From: Nocardioides houyundeii
GTDB lineage: Bacteria; Actinomycetota; Actinomycetes; Propionibacteriales; Nocardioidaceae
DNA: 64,000 nucleotides
Assembly (NCBI RefSeq): GCF_002865585.1
Contig: NZ_CP025581.1
Location: 2,976,001-3,040,000 of the forward strand
Reading direction: 5' to 3'
Program-made: the position numbers and the translations under genes
The notes under the pieces: model-generated
Told to the model about the DNA's origin: nothing
The model's input: the letters and a program-made list of their open reading frames with translations, nothing else
Database searches by the model: none
Part shown: positions 27,493 to 35,827 of the stretch, one piece after another
How positions within the stretch are numbered: the first letter of the stretch is position 1
Layout: each line of letters opens with the position of its first letter

Positions 27493-28918
27493 GGCAGCCC
27501 CTGACGCCCTGGCTCGCCTGCACGAGCTGCAGCGCGCCGACCTGCCGGTGCACGGCGGTCGCACCCTGGCCTACGTCTACGACTCCGGCCTGGCCGAGGT
27601 GGACCGGATCGGGCGCGAGGCGGTCGCGGCGTACGCCGGGTCCAACGGCCTGGACCCCACCGCCTTCCCGAGCCTGCTGCAGATGGAGAACGAGCTGGTC
27701 GGGTTCGCCGCGACCCTGCTCGACGCCCCGGCGCAGGCAGTGGGCACGGTGACCTCCGGAGGGACCGAGTCGGTGCTGCTCGCCGTGCAGGGGGCGCGTG
27801 ACGCCCGGCCGGAGATCGAGCGTCCCTCGATGGTGCTCCCGGAGACGGCGCACGCGGCCTTCCACAAGGCCGCCCACTACTTCGGGGTGCGGGCGGTCCT
27901 GGTCCCGGTGGGTGCGGATTTCCGCGCCGACCCCGTGGCGATGGCCGCCGCGATCGACGAGACCACCGTGCTGGTGGCCGCCTCCGCGCCCTCCTACGCC
28001 CACGGCGTGGTCGACCCGGTGCCGGAGATCGCGGCTGCCGCGGCAGCCGCCGGGGTGCGTTGCCACGTCGACGCCTGCATCGGCGGCTGGGTGCTGCCGT
28101 ACGCCGCCCGGCTGGGCCGTGCCGTGACGCCGTGGACCTTCGCGGTCGAGGGAGTCACCTCCATCTCGGTGGACACCCACAAGTACGCCTACGCCCCCAA
28201 GGGCACCTCGGTGCTGCTGCACCGCTCGCCGGCGCTGCGCCGTCCGCAGTACTTCGCCTCGGCCGCGTGGCCGGGCTACACCATGCTCAACTCGACCCTG
28301 CAGTCCACGAAGTCCGGTGGCCCACTGGCCGGCACCTGGGCAGTGGTGACCACGTTGGGCGACGAGGGCTACCTCCGGCTGGCCGCCGAGGTGCTCGAGG
28401 CGGTGGACCGGATCGTCGCCGGGCTGGCGGCCCTGCCCGAGCTGCGGCTGGTGGTCGCGCCGGACTCGACCCTGGTGGCACTGGCCTGCGACGAGAGCTG
28501 CGACCCGTTCACCGTCACCGACGAGATGGCGAGCCGCGGCTGGTACGTCCAGCCCCAGATGTCCTACGGCGACCAGCCGGCGACGCTCCACCTCTCGGTC
28601 AGCGCCGCCACCGGAGCGCACGTGGACGAGCTGTTGACGGCCCTGGCGGAGTCGGTGGCGGCCGCGGCGGAGGTCGGGCCGGTCCGGGTCGACCCGGACG
28701 TGGTGGCGTTCGTGGAGGCCCTCGACCCGTCGACCCTGAGCGAGGAGGACTTCGACGGTCTCCTCGCCGCGTCCGGACTCATCGGCGACCCGGGCGCCGG
28801 CCTGGCGCTGCCCGAGCGGATGGCCGAGGTCAACGCGCTGCTGGATGTGGCCTCGCCGGGGATGCGGGAGGCACTGCTGGTGGCGTTCCTGGATCGGCTG
28901 GCCAGACCGGTCAGGTGA
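27485..28918 (+). CDS. PLP-dependent decarboxylase/lyase (S1P-lyase-like group II)
   Basis: A 477-residue PLP enzyme of the group II decarboxylase/sphingosine-1-phosphate lyase kind. Motifs are TVTSGGTESVLLAV (phosphate-cup region, about residue 95), the HVDACIGGW Asp that pairs with the PLP nitrogen, and the Schiff-base lysine in SVDTHKYAYAPKGTS. The start GTG 27485 overlaps the MFS stop and has GGAGGAG four bases upstream, so it is translated from the MFS mRNA. An extra C-terminal segment of about 80 residues follows the catalytic fold. Whether it decarboxylates an amino acid or cleaves a phospho-amino alcohol cannot be decided here. Confidence 0.85.
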   Translation: MPEAAPDALARLHELQRADLPVHGGRTLAYVYDSGLAEVDRIGREAVAAYAGSNGLDPTAFPSLLQMENELVGFAATLLDAPAQAVGTVTSGGTESVLLAVQGARDARPEIERPSMVLPETAHAAFHKAAHYFGVRAVLVPVGADFRADPVAMAAAIDETTVLVAASAPSYAHGVVDPVPEIAAAAAAAGVRCHVDACIGGWVLPYAARLGRAVTPWTFAVEGVTSISVDTHKYAYAPKGTSVLLHRSPALRRPQYFASAAWPGYTMLNSTLQSTKSGGPLAGTWAVVTTLGDEGYLRLAAEVLEAVDRIVAGLAALPELRLVVAPDSTLVALACDESCDPFTVTDEMASRGWYVQPQMSYGDQPATLHLSVSAATGAHVDELLTALAESVAAAAEVGPVRVDPDVVAFVEALDPSTLSEEDFDGLLAASGLIGDPGAGLALPERMAEVNALLDVASPGMREALLVAFLDRLARPVR

Positions 28919-28940
28919 GGTGCGCACCGACCCCGGGCGC

Positions 28941-28946
28941 TAGGTT
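28941..28946 (+). promoter_or_regulatory. -10 hexamer of ung
   Basis: TAGGTT, eight bases before ATG 28955. Confidence 0.4.
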
Positions 28947-28954
28947 CTGCCCTC

Positions 28955-29656
28955 ATGGGAGCAGACACCGAACGCGGTCTCGACTCGCTCGTGGCCCGAG
29001 GGCTGATGGCGCCGGACTGGGCCGAGGCCCTGGCGCCGGTGGAGGACCGGATCGTGGCGCTGGGTGGCTTCCTGCGCGAGGAGGTGGCCGCCGGGCGGCC
29101 GTATCTGCCTGCCGGTGAGGGGATCTTCCGCGCCTTCGTCCGTCCGCTCTCCGAGGTCCGCGTGCTCGTGGTGGGTCAGGACCCCTACCCGACGCCGGGC
29201 CACCCGATCGGGCTGAGCTTCGCGGTGGCACCCGACGTACGGCCGTTGCCGCGGAGCCTGGTCAACATCTACCGCGAGCTGCACGACGATCTCGGTCACG
29301 CCCCGGCGCCGCACGGCGACCTGAGCTCCTGGGCCGACCAGGGGGTGATGCTGCTGAACCGGGTGCTCACGGTGCGCCCGGGCGAGCCCGCATCGCACCG
29401 GGGACGCGGCTGGGAGGCCGTCACGGACTGCGCGATCAGGGCGCTCGCCGAGCGCGGCGGCCCCTGCGCGGCGATCGTGTGGGGTCGGGACGCGCAGACG
29501 CTGAAGCCCCTCCTGGGCAGCATCCCGTGGGTGGAGTCGGCGCACCCCTCGCCACTGTCCGCCTCGCGCGGATTCTTCGGCTCGCGTCCCTTCAGCCGGG
29601 CCGACCGGCTGCTGCAGGAGCAGGGCGGGTCGCCGCTGGACTGGACCGTGAAGTGA
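28955..29656 (+). CDS. ung: uracil-DNA glycosylase, family 1
   Basis: A 233-residue base-excision repair enzyme that removes uracil from DNA. The catalytic water-activating motif is [16 protein letters not shown] (about 73-88), the uracil-specificity Asn region is [10 protein letters not shown], and the DNA-intercalation loop is [18 protein letters not shown]. Length matches bacterial Ung. The gene has its own TAGGTT hexamer. Despite the DNA-repair role I see no LexA box here. Confidence 0.95.
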   Translation: MGADTERGLDSLVARGLMAPDWAEALAPVEDRIVALGGFLREEVAAGRPYLPAGEGIFRAFVRPLSEVRVLVVGQDPYPTPGHPIGLSFAVAPDVRPLPRSLVNIYRELHDDLGHAPAPHGDLSSWADQGVMLLNRVLTVRPGEPASHRGRGWEAVTDCAIRALAERGGPCAAIVWGRDAQTLKPLLGSIPWVESAHPSPLSASRGFFGSRPFSRADRLLQEQGGSPLDWTVK

Positions 29657-29673
29657 CAACTGCCGGAATAAAG

Positions 29674-29692
29674 TTGAACTCTCAATTATTAT
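29674..29692 (+). promoter_or_regulatory. promoter and dyad of the dioxygenase gene
   Basis: TATTAT (29687-29692) lies six bases before ATG 29699. Immediately upstream TTGA-ACTC-TCAA (29674-29685) forms a small dyad in an unusually AT-rich patch. This position between -35 and -10 suits a repressor such as a MarR-family protein, by analogy only. Confidence 0.4.
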
Positions 29693-29698
29693 GTCGTC

Positions 29699-30469
29699 AT
29701 GACCCGGATGCCCGCGCTCTACATCGGCCACGGAGCCCCGCCGCTCCTCGATGACCCCGTGTGGTCCGGCGAGCTCGCAACCTGGGCCGAGCAACTGCCC
29801 CGCCCCAAGGCGATCCTGATCGTCAGCGCCCACTGGGAGTCGGCTCCGGTGAGCCTGACCGCCAGCGGTGCCGAGCTGGTCTACGACTTCGGCGGCTTCG
29901 CACCCAAGTACTACAACATGCGCTACGACACCCCCGACTCCACGGCCCTGGCGGCCCGGATCGCCGCGATGATGCCGGACAACCAGCCGGTGCACCAGCA
30001 CGTCTCCCGCGGCCTCGACCACGGTGCCTGGGTGCCGCTGAAGATCATGTTCCCCGCAGCCGACATCCCCGTCGTCCAGATGTCCCTGCCCACCCACGAC
30101 CCCGCTGCTCTGCTCAAGCTCGGCGAGCGGCTCCGGCCGCTGCGCGACGAGGGCGTGCTCATCATGGGCTCCGGCTTCCTGACCCACGGACTCCCGTTCC
30201 TCAAGGAGTTCCGGATCGACGCCGCCGCGCCGGGCTGGTCCAGGGAGTTCGACGCCTGGGCCGCCGAGGCCCTGGCTCGCGGCGACGTCGACGAGCTCGC
30301 GGCGTACCGCTCCAAGGCACCCGGGATGCCCTACGCCCACCCGACGGTGGAGCACTACACACCCCTCTTCGTGACCCTCGGTGCGGCCACCGTCGCCGAC
30401 GAGCCCGGGGAGCAGCGGGTCGACGGATTCTGGATGGGACTGTCCAAGCGGTCGCTGCAGGTCGCCTGA
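29699..30469 (+). CDS. ygiD: extradiol dioxygenase, LigB/DODA family (YgiD-like)
   Basis: A 256-residue metal-dependent extradiol ring-cleaving dioxygenase of the 4,5-DOPA dioxygenase group. Metal-ligand motifs are YIGHGAPPLL near the N-terminus, SAHWES (about 42-47), and LPTHDP plus GSGFLTHGLPFL in the C-terminal half. Length fits bacterial YgiD/DODA. It opens catechol-type rings. The natural substrate in bacteria is poorly known. The gene appears to be a single transcription unit with an AT-rich leaderless promoter. A perfect 26-base palindrome (first hairpin repeat) begins about 13 bases after the stop and may end its transcript. Confidence 0.88.
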   Translation: MTRMPALYIGHGAPPLLDDPVWSGELATWAEQLPRPKAILIVSAHWESAPVSLTASGAELVYDFGGFAPKYYNMRYDTPDSTALAARIAAMMPDNQPVHQHVSRGLDHGAWVPLKIMFPAADIPVVQMSLPTHDPAALLKLGERLRPLRDEGVLIMGSGFLTHGLPFLKEFRIDAAAPGWSREFDAWAAEALARGDVDELAAYRSKAPGMPYAHPTVEHYTPLFVTLGAATVADEPGEQRVDGFWMGLSKRSLQVA

Positions 30470-30480
30470 GTCCCTGCTGG

Positions 30481-30529
30481 CGGTTTCGCCGGGGCCCCGG
30501 CGAAACCCGCACCTCGACACCGTTGCACC
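30481..30529 (-). repeat. hairpin repeat element, copy 1 (inverted relative to copy 2)
   Basis: It contains GGTTTCGCCGGGG/CCCCGGCGAAACC, a perfect 13+13 palindrome (30482-30507), and a tail GCACCTCGACACCGTTGCAC. Its reverse complement matches 31674-31722 at 40 of 49 positions. The tail points towards the AbiEi-like gene. It may also serve as terminator for the dioxygenase. Confidence 0.85.
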
Positions 30530-30565
30530 GCTCAAGATGTGTCAGGTTCGTGCGGGATGATGTCC

Positions 30566-31510
30566 TCACACCGCCTTCAGCGCCAGCGCAGTTCGCAGTC
30601 GCCGAGCCGTGATCTCAGGCGTGGCCAGATCAGGCCAGGTGAATCGGATCATCCCCGCGCCTGTCAACTCCCGCATCCGGTCCTCCCGGCGCTTCTCGCG
30701 GAACACCGCACCGCCGGCGGTCTCGCCCGGGCGCAGGTAGCGGCCGTACTTGACCGCGCCGTCGAACTCCCCGAGCAAACATTGCCTCGGCCACCAGAAG
30801 TCGCTGACTCCCACGAGTCGCCCGCTCTCGTCATGCACCTCATGTTGAAGCACCGGCTCGGGAAGGCGACACCGCCAGCAGAGCAAGCGCACGCGCGTCT
30901 CCCCCACCGACATGGAGCCCGGACGAGCGAGCCGGACCATCATCTGCAGGCGCAGGGTGTGCGGCCAGTGCTTCATCCGCTCGAACGCGGCCCACGTTGC
31001 CGCCAGGTCGCCCGCAGGACGGGCGAGCTGCGAGTCCAGGACGACAACGCCGGGCTCCAGATCCACCGAGGAGGCGACTTCCAGCGACGCCCGCACCGGT
31101 TCGACCGTCAGTACGTCGTTCACGGTGACAAGGTCTCGATCCTCGATCGCTCCCTGGTGATAGACGACGTCGTTGGTCGTGCGACCCGAAGCGCCGCCGA
31201 GCATCGTCAGGTGCACGCGATCCAGCGGCGTCCTGAACATGGCCAGCTCGTGCAGCGAAGCGGCCGAGCAGTGGCTCACCGCCACGGACCCCGGGCGGTG
31301 GCTCAGCAGGACAGCTTGCACGTGCAGCCGGTGCCGCTCCTCCGCAGACGCTGAGTCCCACAGCGACTGGTCGACGTACGCACCGTGTCGGATCCGGTGC
31401 ACGACCCGCTCCTTGCGGGCGCGCACCAGATCCCGGTCGCGATAGCCCAGGTCGAGGGCGTCCCGACGCAGAAACACTCCGTGTCGTCGGATGCTGAAGA
31501 GGTCGTCCAT
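30566..31510 (-). CDS. AbiEi-antitoxin-like HTH protein with DUF559/Vsr-like nuclease domain
   Basis: A 314-residue protein. Residues about 1-60 form the AbiEi-type winged helix (GVFLRRDALDLGYRDRDL then GAYVDQSLWD). The middle (70-180) resembles the AbiEi antitoxin C-terminal domain. The last 90 residues contain LLGEFDGAVKYGRYL followed by KRREDRMRELTGAGMIRFTW, the E-x-D-G...K...RED...G pattern of DUF559/very-short-patch-repair-like (PD-(D/E)XK) domains. Such genes are multi-copy in actinobacteria and normally lack an AbiEii toxin partner; none is adjacent here. ATG 31510 has no Shine-Dalgarno sequence; an in-frame TTG at 31543 is the alternative. The gene is bracketed by two inverted hairpin repeats. 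Confidence 0.8.
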   Translation of the reverse strand: MDDLFSIRRHGVFLRRDALDLGYRDRDLVRARKERVVHRIRHGAYVDQSLWDSASAEERHRLHVQAVLLSHRPGSVAVSHCSAASLHELAMFRTPLDRVHLTMLGGASGRTTNDVVYHQGAIEDRDLVTVNDVLTVEPVRASLEVASSVDLEPGVVVLDSQLARPAGDLAATWAAFERMKHWPHTLRLQMMVRLARPGSMSVGETRVRLLCWRCRLPEPVLQHEVHDESGRLVGVSDFWWPRQCLLGEFDGAVKYGRYLRPGETAGGAVFREKRREDRMRELTGAGMIRFTWPDLATPEITARRLRTALALKAV

Positions 31511-31673
31511 GGCGCAGCGCCTGCCCGGTATGTCCGACTCCAATCAGGTGCTCATGCTGGCCTGTGGAGAAGGACCGCGGGCACCGTGCTCGGCTCGCCT
31601 GTGGACACGCGGTGGCCATGCCAGCCGGGTCCGGCGGATCGAACTTCCCCTGGGAAACGTGCAGTTCCGGACT

Positions 31674-31722
31674 GTTGCAACAGGGTGGAGGTGCAGGTTT
31701 CACCGGGGACCCGGTGAAACTG
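31674..31722 (+). repeat. hairpin repeat element, copy 2
   Basis: TTGCAACAGGGTGGAGGTGC tail, then GTTTCACCGGG-GA-CCCGGTGAAAC (11-bp stem, 31697-31720). Relative to copy 1, stem columns 29 and 42 change together (G-C to A-T), so pairing is kept. An outer 7-bp inverted repeat TCCGGAC (31666-31672)/GTCCGGA (31722-31728) and a TGTTGCAACA palindrome are specific to this copy. Confidence 0.85.
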
Positions 31723-31771
31723 TCCGGAGGCCGGTTTGCTGGGGCGAGCCACCGGGGTCGAGACTGACCGC

Positions 31772-32623
31772 GTGAAGATCCTCTCAATCCAGTCCCACGT
31801 GGCCTACGGGCACGTCGGCAACTCCGCTGCCGTGTTCCCGCTCCAGCGTCGCGGGCACGAGGTGTGGCCGGTGCACACGGTCACGTTCTCGAACCACACG
31901 GGCTACGGCGCGTGGGGCGGGCCGCTGCTGGCGCCCTCGGACGTGGCTGAGGTGATCTCCGGGATCGCGGACCGCGGCGTGCTGGGAGAGGTCGACGCCG
32001 TACTGTCGGGCTACCAGGGCGGGGCGGGGATCGCGGACGTGATCCTGTCTGCGGTCGCCCAGGTCAAGGCGGCGAACCCGGCGGCGACCTACACCTGCGA
32101 CCCGGTGATGGGCAACGCGAAGTCGGGCTGCTTCGTGCACCCCGACATCCCGCCGCTGATCCGGGAGCGAGTGGTGCCCGCGGCCGACATCATCACTCCC
32201 AACCAGTTCGAGCTGGGCTTCCTCACCGACACCTCGCCGGCGGACCTCGACTCCACGCTGGCCTCGGCCGACGCTGCCATGGCGATGGGTCCGAGCACCG
32301 TGCTGGTGACCAGCGTGGAGCGACCGGAGCGGCCCGAGGGCACCATCGAGATGCTCGCGGTGACCGCCGAGGGGGCCTGGATCGTGCAGACTCCGCACCT
32401 GCCGTTCAAGGCCAACGGGTCCGGGGACGTCACCGCCGCCCTGTTCACCGCCCATCTGCACGAGACCGGGTCGCCGGCCCGGGCGCTGGCCGCGACCACC
32501 TCCAGCGTCTTCGACCTGCTGCAGAACACCCTCGACTCCGGGGAGCGCGAGCTGCAGCTGGTCCAGTCCCAAGAGGTGTTCGCCCACCCGCGGCTGCAGT
32601 TCGAGGTTCGACAGGTCCGCTGA
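31772..32623 (+). CDS. pdxY: pyridoxal kinase
   Basis: A 283-residue ribokinase-like kinase that phosphorylates pyridoxal to PLP in the salvage pathway. Motifs are ILSIQSHVAYGHVGNSAAVF at the N-terminus (substrate pocket), CDPVMGNAKSGCFVHPD, ITPNQFELGFL, and the anion-hole/catalytic FKANGSGDVTAALFTA. GTG 31772 is the start that gives the canonical KILSIQSHV beginning. Copy 2 of the hairpin repeat ends about 50 bases upstream, in the region where its promoter should lie. Confidence 0.93.
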   Translation: MKILSIQSHVAYGHVGNSAAVFPLQRRGHEVWPVHTVTFSNHTGYGAWGGPLLAPSDVAEVISGIADRGVLGEVDAVLSGYQGGAGIADVILSAVAQVKAANPAATYTCDPVMGNAKSGCFVHPDIPPLIRERVVPAADIITPNQFELGFLTDTSPADLDSTLASADAAMAMGPSTVLVTSVERPERPEGTIEMLAVTAEGAWIVQTPHLPFKANGSGDVTAALFTAHLHETGSPARALAATTSSVFDLLQNTLDSGERELQLVQSQEVFAHPRLQFEVRQVR

Positions 32624-32684
32624 GTCGTCTCGCCTTCATTGCTGACTACGATGTGCGGGCGTCGCTCCGCGCGGGTCGATGCAC

Positions 32685-32760
32685 GCCGGTGTAGCTCAGT
32701 TGGTAGAGCGCCATACTTGTAATATGGATGTCGCGGGTTCGACTCCTGTCACCGGCTCCA
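32685..32760 (+). tRNA. tRNA-Thr (anticodon TGT)
   Basis: The acceptor stem GCCGGTG (32685-32691) pairs with CACCGGC (32750-32756), the discriminator is T, and CCA is encoded. The D-arm is GCTCAGTTGGTAGAGC, the anticodon stem-loop CATACTTGTAATATG carries TGT, and the T-arm is CGGGTTCGACTCCTG. It reads ACA and, by wobble, other Thr codons. Confidence 0.97.
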
Positions 32761-32774
32761 CGCAGGATGTACCC

Positions 32775-34577
32775 ATGACGCTCCTCGGCCAGCCGCACCA
32801 CGACGGCTCCCGTGTCTACCTCGACTCAGGCCGCGGACCCGACACCTCTCCCGAGCTCGGCGACCTGGTGACGCTGCGCGTGCGCACGGATCCCACCGAC
32901 CCGGTGGAGGAGATCTGGATCCGTACGACGTACGACGCGGAGCCGGTCTTCCACCCGATGCTGCGGCACGACGACGGCACGTGGTGGCACGGCACGATCT
33001 CGGTGCACAGCCCCGTCACCCACTACCGGTTCCTGCTGTGCCGTGGCGCCACCCAGCAGTGGCTGACCGGAGCCGGGCTGGTCGACCACGACGTCCCGGA
33101 CGCCTACGACTTCAAGGTCTCCGCCTTCCCCGACGCGCCCGACTGGAGCCGCGACGGCATCATCTACCAGGTCTTCCCCGACCGCTTCGCCCGTTCAGAA
33201 GCCGCGGACGCGCGCCCGACGCCGGCCTGGGCGGTCCCGGCCGAGTGGGACGACGAGGTGATCTTCGAGCCCGCCGACCCGCGCACCCCGCTGCAGCTCT
33301 TCGGCGGGGACCTGGACGGGCTGACCGAGCACCTGGACCACGTCGCGGAGGTGGGCGCCGACATCGTCTACACCACCCCGGTCTTCCCCGGCGAGAGCAA
33401 CCACCGCTACAACGCCTCCACCTTCACCCGCATCGATCCGCTGCTCGGTGGCGACGAGGCGTACGCCAAGCTCAGCGCCGCCGTGCACGAGCGTGGCTGG
33501 CGCATCCTGGGCGACCTCACGACCAACCACACCGGGGACACCCACGAGTGGTTCGTCACCGCGGCCACCGACCCACGCTCCCCCGAGCGGGGCTTCTACT
33601 ACTTCCGCGACGGCGGGCACTACGAGACCTGGATGGGGCACAGCACGCTCCCCAAGCTCAACCACGCCGACCCGGCCCTGCGGGCCAAGATGGTCGAGGG
33701 ACCCGACTCCGTGGTGGCGCGCTGGCTGCGCCCGCCCTTCGAGCTCGACGGCTGGCGGATCGACGTCGCGAACATGACCGGACGTCTCGGCGCCGTCGAC
33801 CTCACGCACGAGGTCGCCCGCGCGGTCCGGCGCACCACCGAGGCCGAGCGAGCCGACGCCCTGGTCATCGGCGAGCACAACCACGACGCCACCGGCGACG
33901 TCGACGGGGACGGCTGGCACGGGGCGATGAACTACTCCGGCTTCTCCTGGCCGGTCTGGTCCTGGCTGCGCGACCCGGGTTCCCCGGCACGGGCCTTCGG
34001 CCGGCCGGTGCCGGTCCCGCGACGCGACGGCCACGCACTGGTCCGGGCGCTGCAGGACTGGCAGGGCACGCTCGGCTGGCGCGCCACCAGCAACGGCTGG
34101 AACATCCTGGGCTCCCACGACAGCGCCCGGATCCGCACGGTGGTCGGCTCGGCCGCGGTGCACCGCGTGGCCGCGGGCCTGCAGTTCACGATGCCCGGCG
34201 TCCCGATGGTCTTCGCCGGCGACGAGATCGGCCTCGAGGGGGTGCTCGGGGAGGACTCGCGCCGCACCATGCCCTGGCACCGCCGCGACTCCTGGGACCA
34301 CGACACGCTGGCGACGTACTCCGCCCTGGCGCGGGTACGCCGGGAGCACGTCGCCCTGCGCCGGGGCGGCCTGCGCTGGGCCCACGTCTCGCCGGACGCG
34401 GTCGCCTACCTCCGCGAGCACCCGGAGGGCACGCTGCTGGTGATCGCCCGACGGGCCGGCGGACCCGCGATCGCCGACCTGCCGGCGGGCGACCTGGTGC
34501 TGAGCACCGCCGAGATCGACGCGGAGCCGGGGGCCGCCTCGTCCGGACCCGTCCTCACCATCCACCGCCTGCACTGA
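32775..34577 (+). CDS. GH13 alpha-glucosidase/neopullulanase-like enzyme
   Basis: A 600-residue alpha-amylase-family hydrolase, probably acting on maltodextrins or cyclodextrins in the cytoplasm because no signal peptide is seen. An N-terminal beta-sandwich like CBM34 (about 1-115) precedes the barrel. GH13 regions: DLTTNHTG (region I), DGWRIDVANM with the nucleophile Asp (II), VIGEHNHDATGD with the acid/base Glu (III), and NILGSHDSAR with the third acidic residue (IV). ATG 32775 lies 15 bases after the tRNA CCA end and six bases after a CAGGAT hexamer, so transcription may start from the tRNA 3' region. Confidence 0.92.
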   Translation: MTLLGQPHHDGSRVYLDSGRGPDTSPELGDLVTLRVRTDPTDPVEEIWIRTTYDAEPVFHPMLRHDDGTWWHGTISVHSPVTHYRFLLCRGATQQWLTGAGLVDHDVPDAYDFKVSAFPDAPDWSRDGIIYQVFPDRFARSEAADARPTPAWAVPAEWDDEVIFEPADPRTPLQLFGGDLDGLTEHLDHVAEVGADIVYTTPVFPGESNHRYNASTFTRIDPLLGGDEAYAKLSAAVHERGWRILGDLTTNHTGDTHEWFVTAATDPRSPERGFYYFRDGGHYETWMGHSTLPKLNHADPALRAKMVEGPDSVVARWLRPPFELDGWRIDVANMTGRLGAVDLTHEVARAVRRTTEAERADALVIGEHNHDATGDVDGDGWHGAMNYSGFSWPVWSWLRDPGSPARAFGRPVPVPRRDGHALVRALQDWQGTLGWRATSNGWNILGSHDSARIRTVVGSAAVHRVAAGLQFTMPGVPMVFAGDEIGLEGVLGEDSRRTMPWHRRDSWDHDTLATYSALARVRREHVALRRGGLRWAHVSPDAVAYLREHPEGTLLVIARRAGGPAIADLPAGDLVLSTAEIDAEPGAASSGPVLTIHRLH

Positions 34578-34600
34578 GTCTCGGGCGCCTCGATCCGGCG

Positions 34601-34606
34601 TACGCT
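34601..34606 (+). promoter_or_regulatory. -10 hexamer of the DUF4032 gene
   Basis: TACGCT, six bases before ATG 34613. Confidence 0.45.
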
Positions 34607-34612
34607 GCCCAG

Positions 34613-35827
34613 ATGGCTCTCAGGATCGTGGCCAACCGGCCGGACACCGCCATCTTGAGGCTGCCGTGGCACACGCCTCTTCAGGAGTGGGACGAGGAGT
34701 GGGTGGTCCCCTTCCCCCGGGGCCTATCGCGGCACGTGGTCCGCATCATCCGGCTCGGCGCCAGGACCTACGCGGTCAAGGAGACGCAGGAGCCCATCGC
34801 CTTCCACGAGTACGGGATGCTCCGCGACCTGGCCCGGCTCGACCTGCCGGCGGTGCAGCCGCAGGCCGTGGTCACCGGCCGCGTGGACCACCAGGGTGCA
34901 GCGCTGCCGGCCGCACTCGTCACCGAGCACCTGCGCTTCTCGCTGCCCTATCGCAGCCTGTTCTCGCACGGCGTCACCGCGAACAGCGTCCCGTCCCTGA
35001 TCGACGCCCTGGTGGTGCTGCTGGTCCGCCTCCACCTGGCCGGGTTCTACTGGGGCGACGTGTCGCTGTCGAACGTGCTGTTCCGGCGCAACGCCGGGGA
35101 GTTCGCCGCCTATCTCGTCGACGCCGAGACCGGTGAGCTGCACGGCAGCGTCAGCGACCGGATGCGTGAGCACGACGTGACCCTCGGCACCGAGAACGTC
35201 TTCGCCGAGCTGCTGGATCTCCAGGCCAGCGGCCAGGTCTCGGGAAGCCTGGACCCGCACGAGGTCATCACGCTGCTCCGCGACCGGTACGCCGTCCTCT
35301 GGGGTGAGCTGACGGAGTCCGAGGAGTTCCCGCTCGAGGAGATGTGGCACATCGAGCAGCGGATAGAGCGGCTCAACGAGCTCGGCTTCGACGTGGACGA
35401 GCTCGACATCGTCACCGACTACGACGGGGACCGGGTGCGGATCCAGCCGCGGGTCGTCGAGCTCGGGCACCATGCCCGCGAGCTGCAGGCCCTGACCGGG
35501 ATGTCGGTGGAGGACAACCAGGCGCGCCGGCTGCTCAACGACCTGGCCTCCTACACCGCCACCCACGACCTGGGCCGCGAGGACCGGCACCTGGTGGCGA
35601 ACCGTTGGCTCACCGAGGTCTTCGAGCCCATCGTCGCGATGGTGCCCGCCGAGGCACGCGGCAAGCTCGAGCCCGCGGAGCTGTTCCACGAGATCCTGGT
35701 GCACCGCTGGTACCTCTCCGAGCAGGCCGGTCACGAGGTCGACATCCTGGAGACCGCGCGGGACTACGTCGACCGCTTCCTGCCGCACAAGCCAGACGAG
35801 GCGATCACGCCGGTCATCCCGGACTGA
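34613..35827 (+). CDS. DUF4032 protein, kinase-like fold
   Basis: A 404-residue cytoplasmic protein. Residues about 40-200 look like a small-molecule or LPS-type kinase: TYAVKETQEPIAFHEYGMLR (a VAIK-type Lys and a helix Glu), HLAGFYWGDVSLSNVLF (catalytic loop with Asp and Asn) and AYLVDAETGELH (a DFG-like Asp). The C-terminal half (about 270-400) is DUF4032-specific, rich in charged helices. Length and domain order match other actinobacterial DUF4032 proteins. No substrate is known. Its 3' end overlaps the gluconokinase stop region by 14 bases, with the two genes converging. Confidence 0.85.
   Translation: MALRIVANRPDTAILRLPWHTPLQEWDEEWVVPFPRGLSRHVVRIIRLGARTYAVKETQEPIAFHEYGMLRDLARLDLPAVQPQAVVTGRVDHQGAALPAALVTEHLRFSLPYRSLFSHGVTANSVPSLIDALVVLLVRLHLAGFYWGDVSLSNVLFRRNAGEFAAYLVDAETGELHGSVSDRMREHDVTLGTENVFAELLDLQASGQVSGSLDPHEVITLLRDRYAVLWGELTESEEFPLEEMWHIEQRIERLNELGFDVDELDIVTDYDGDRVRIQPRVVELGHHARELQALTGMSVEDNQARRLLNDLASYTATHDLGREDRHLVANRWLTEVFEPIVAMVPAEARGKLEPAELFHEILVHRWYLSEQAGHEVDILETARDYVDRFLPHKPDEAITPVIPD

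Noticed and set aside
30478..31728. Interpretation of the hairpin pair as a classical IS element
   Set aside because: No transposase (DDE, HUH or recombinase) is encoded between the repeats and no target-site duplication is visible; a repeat-associated gene is the more careful reading.
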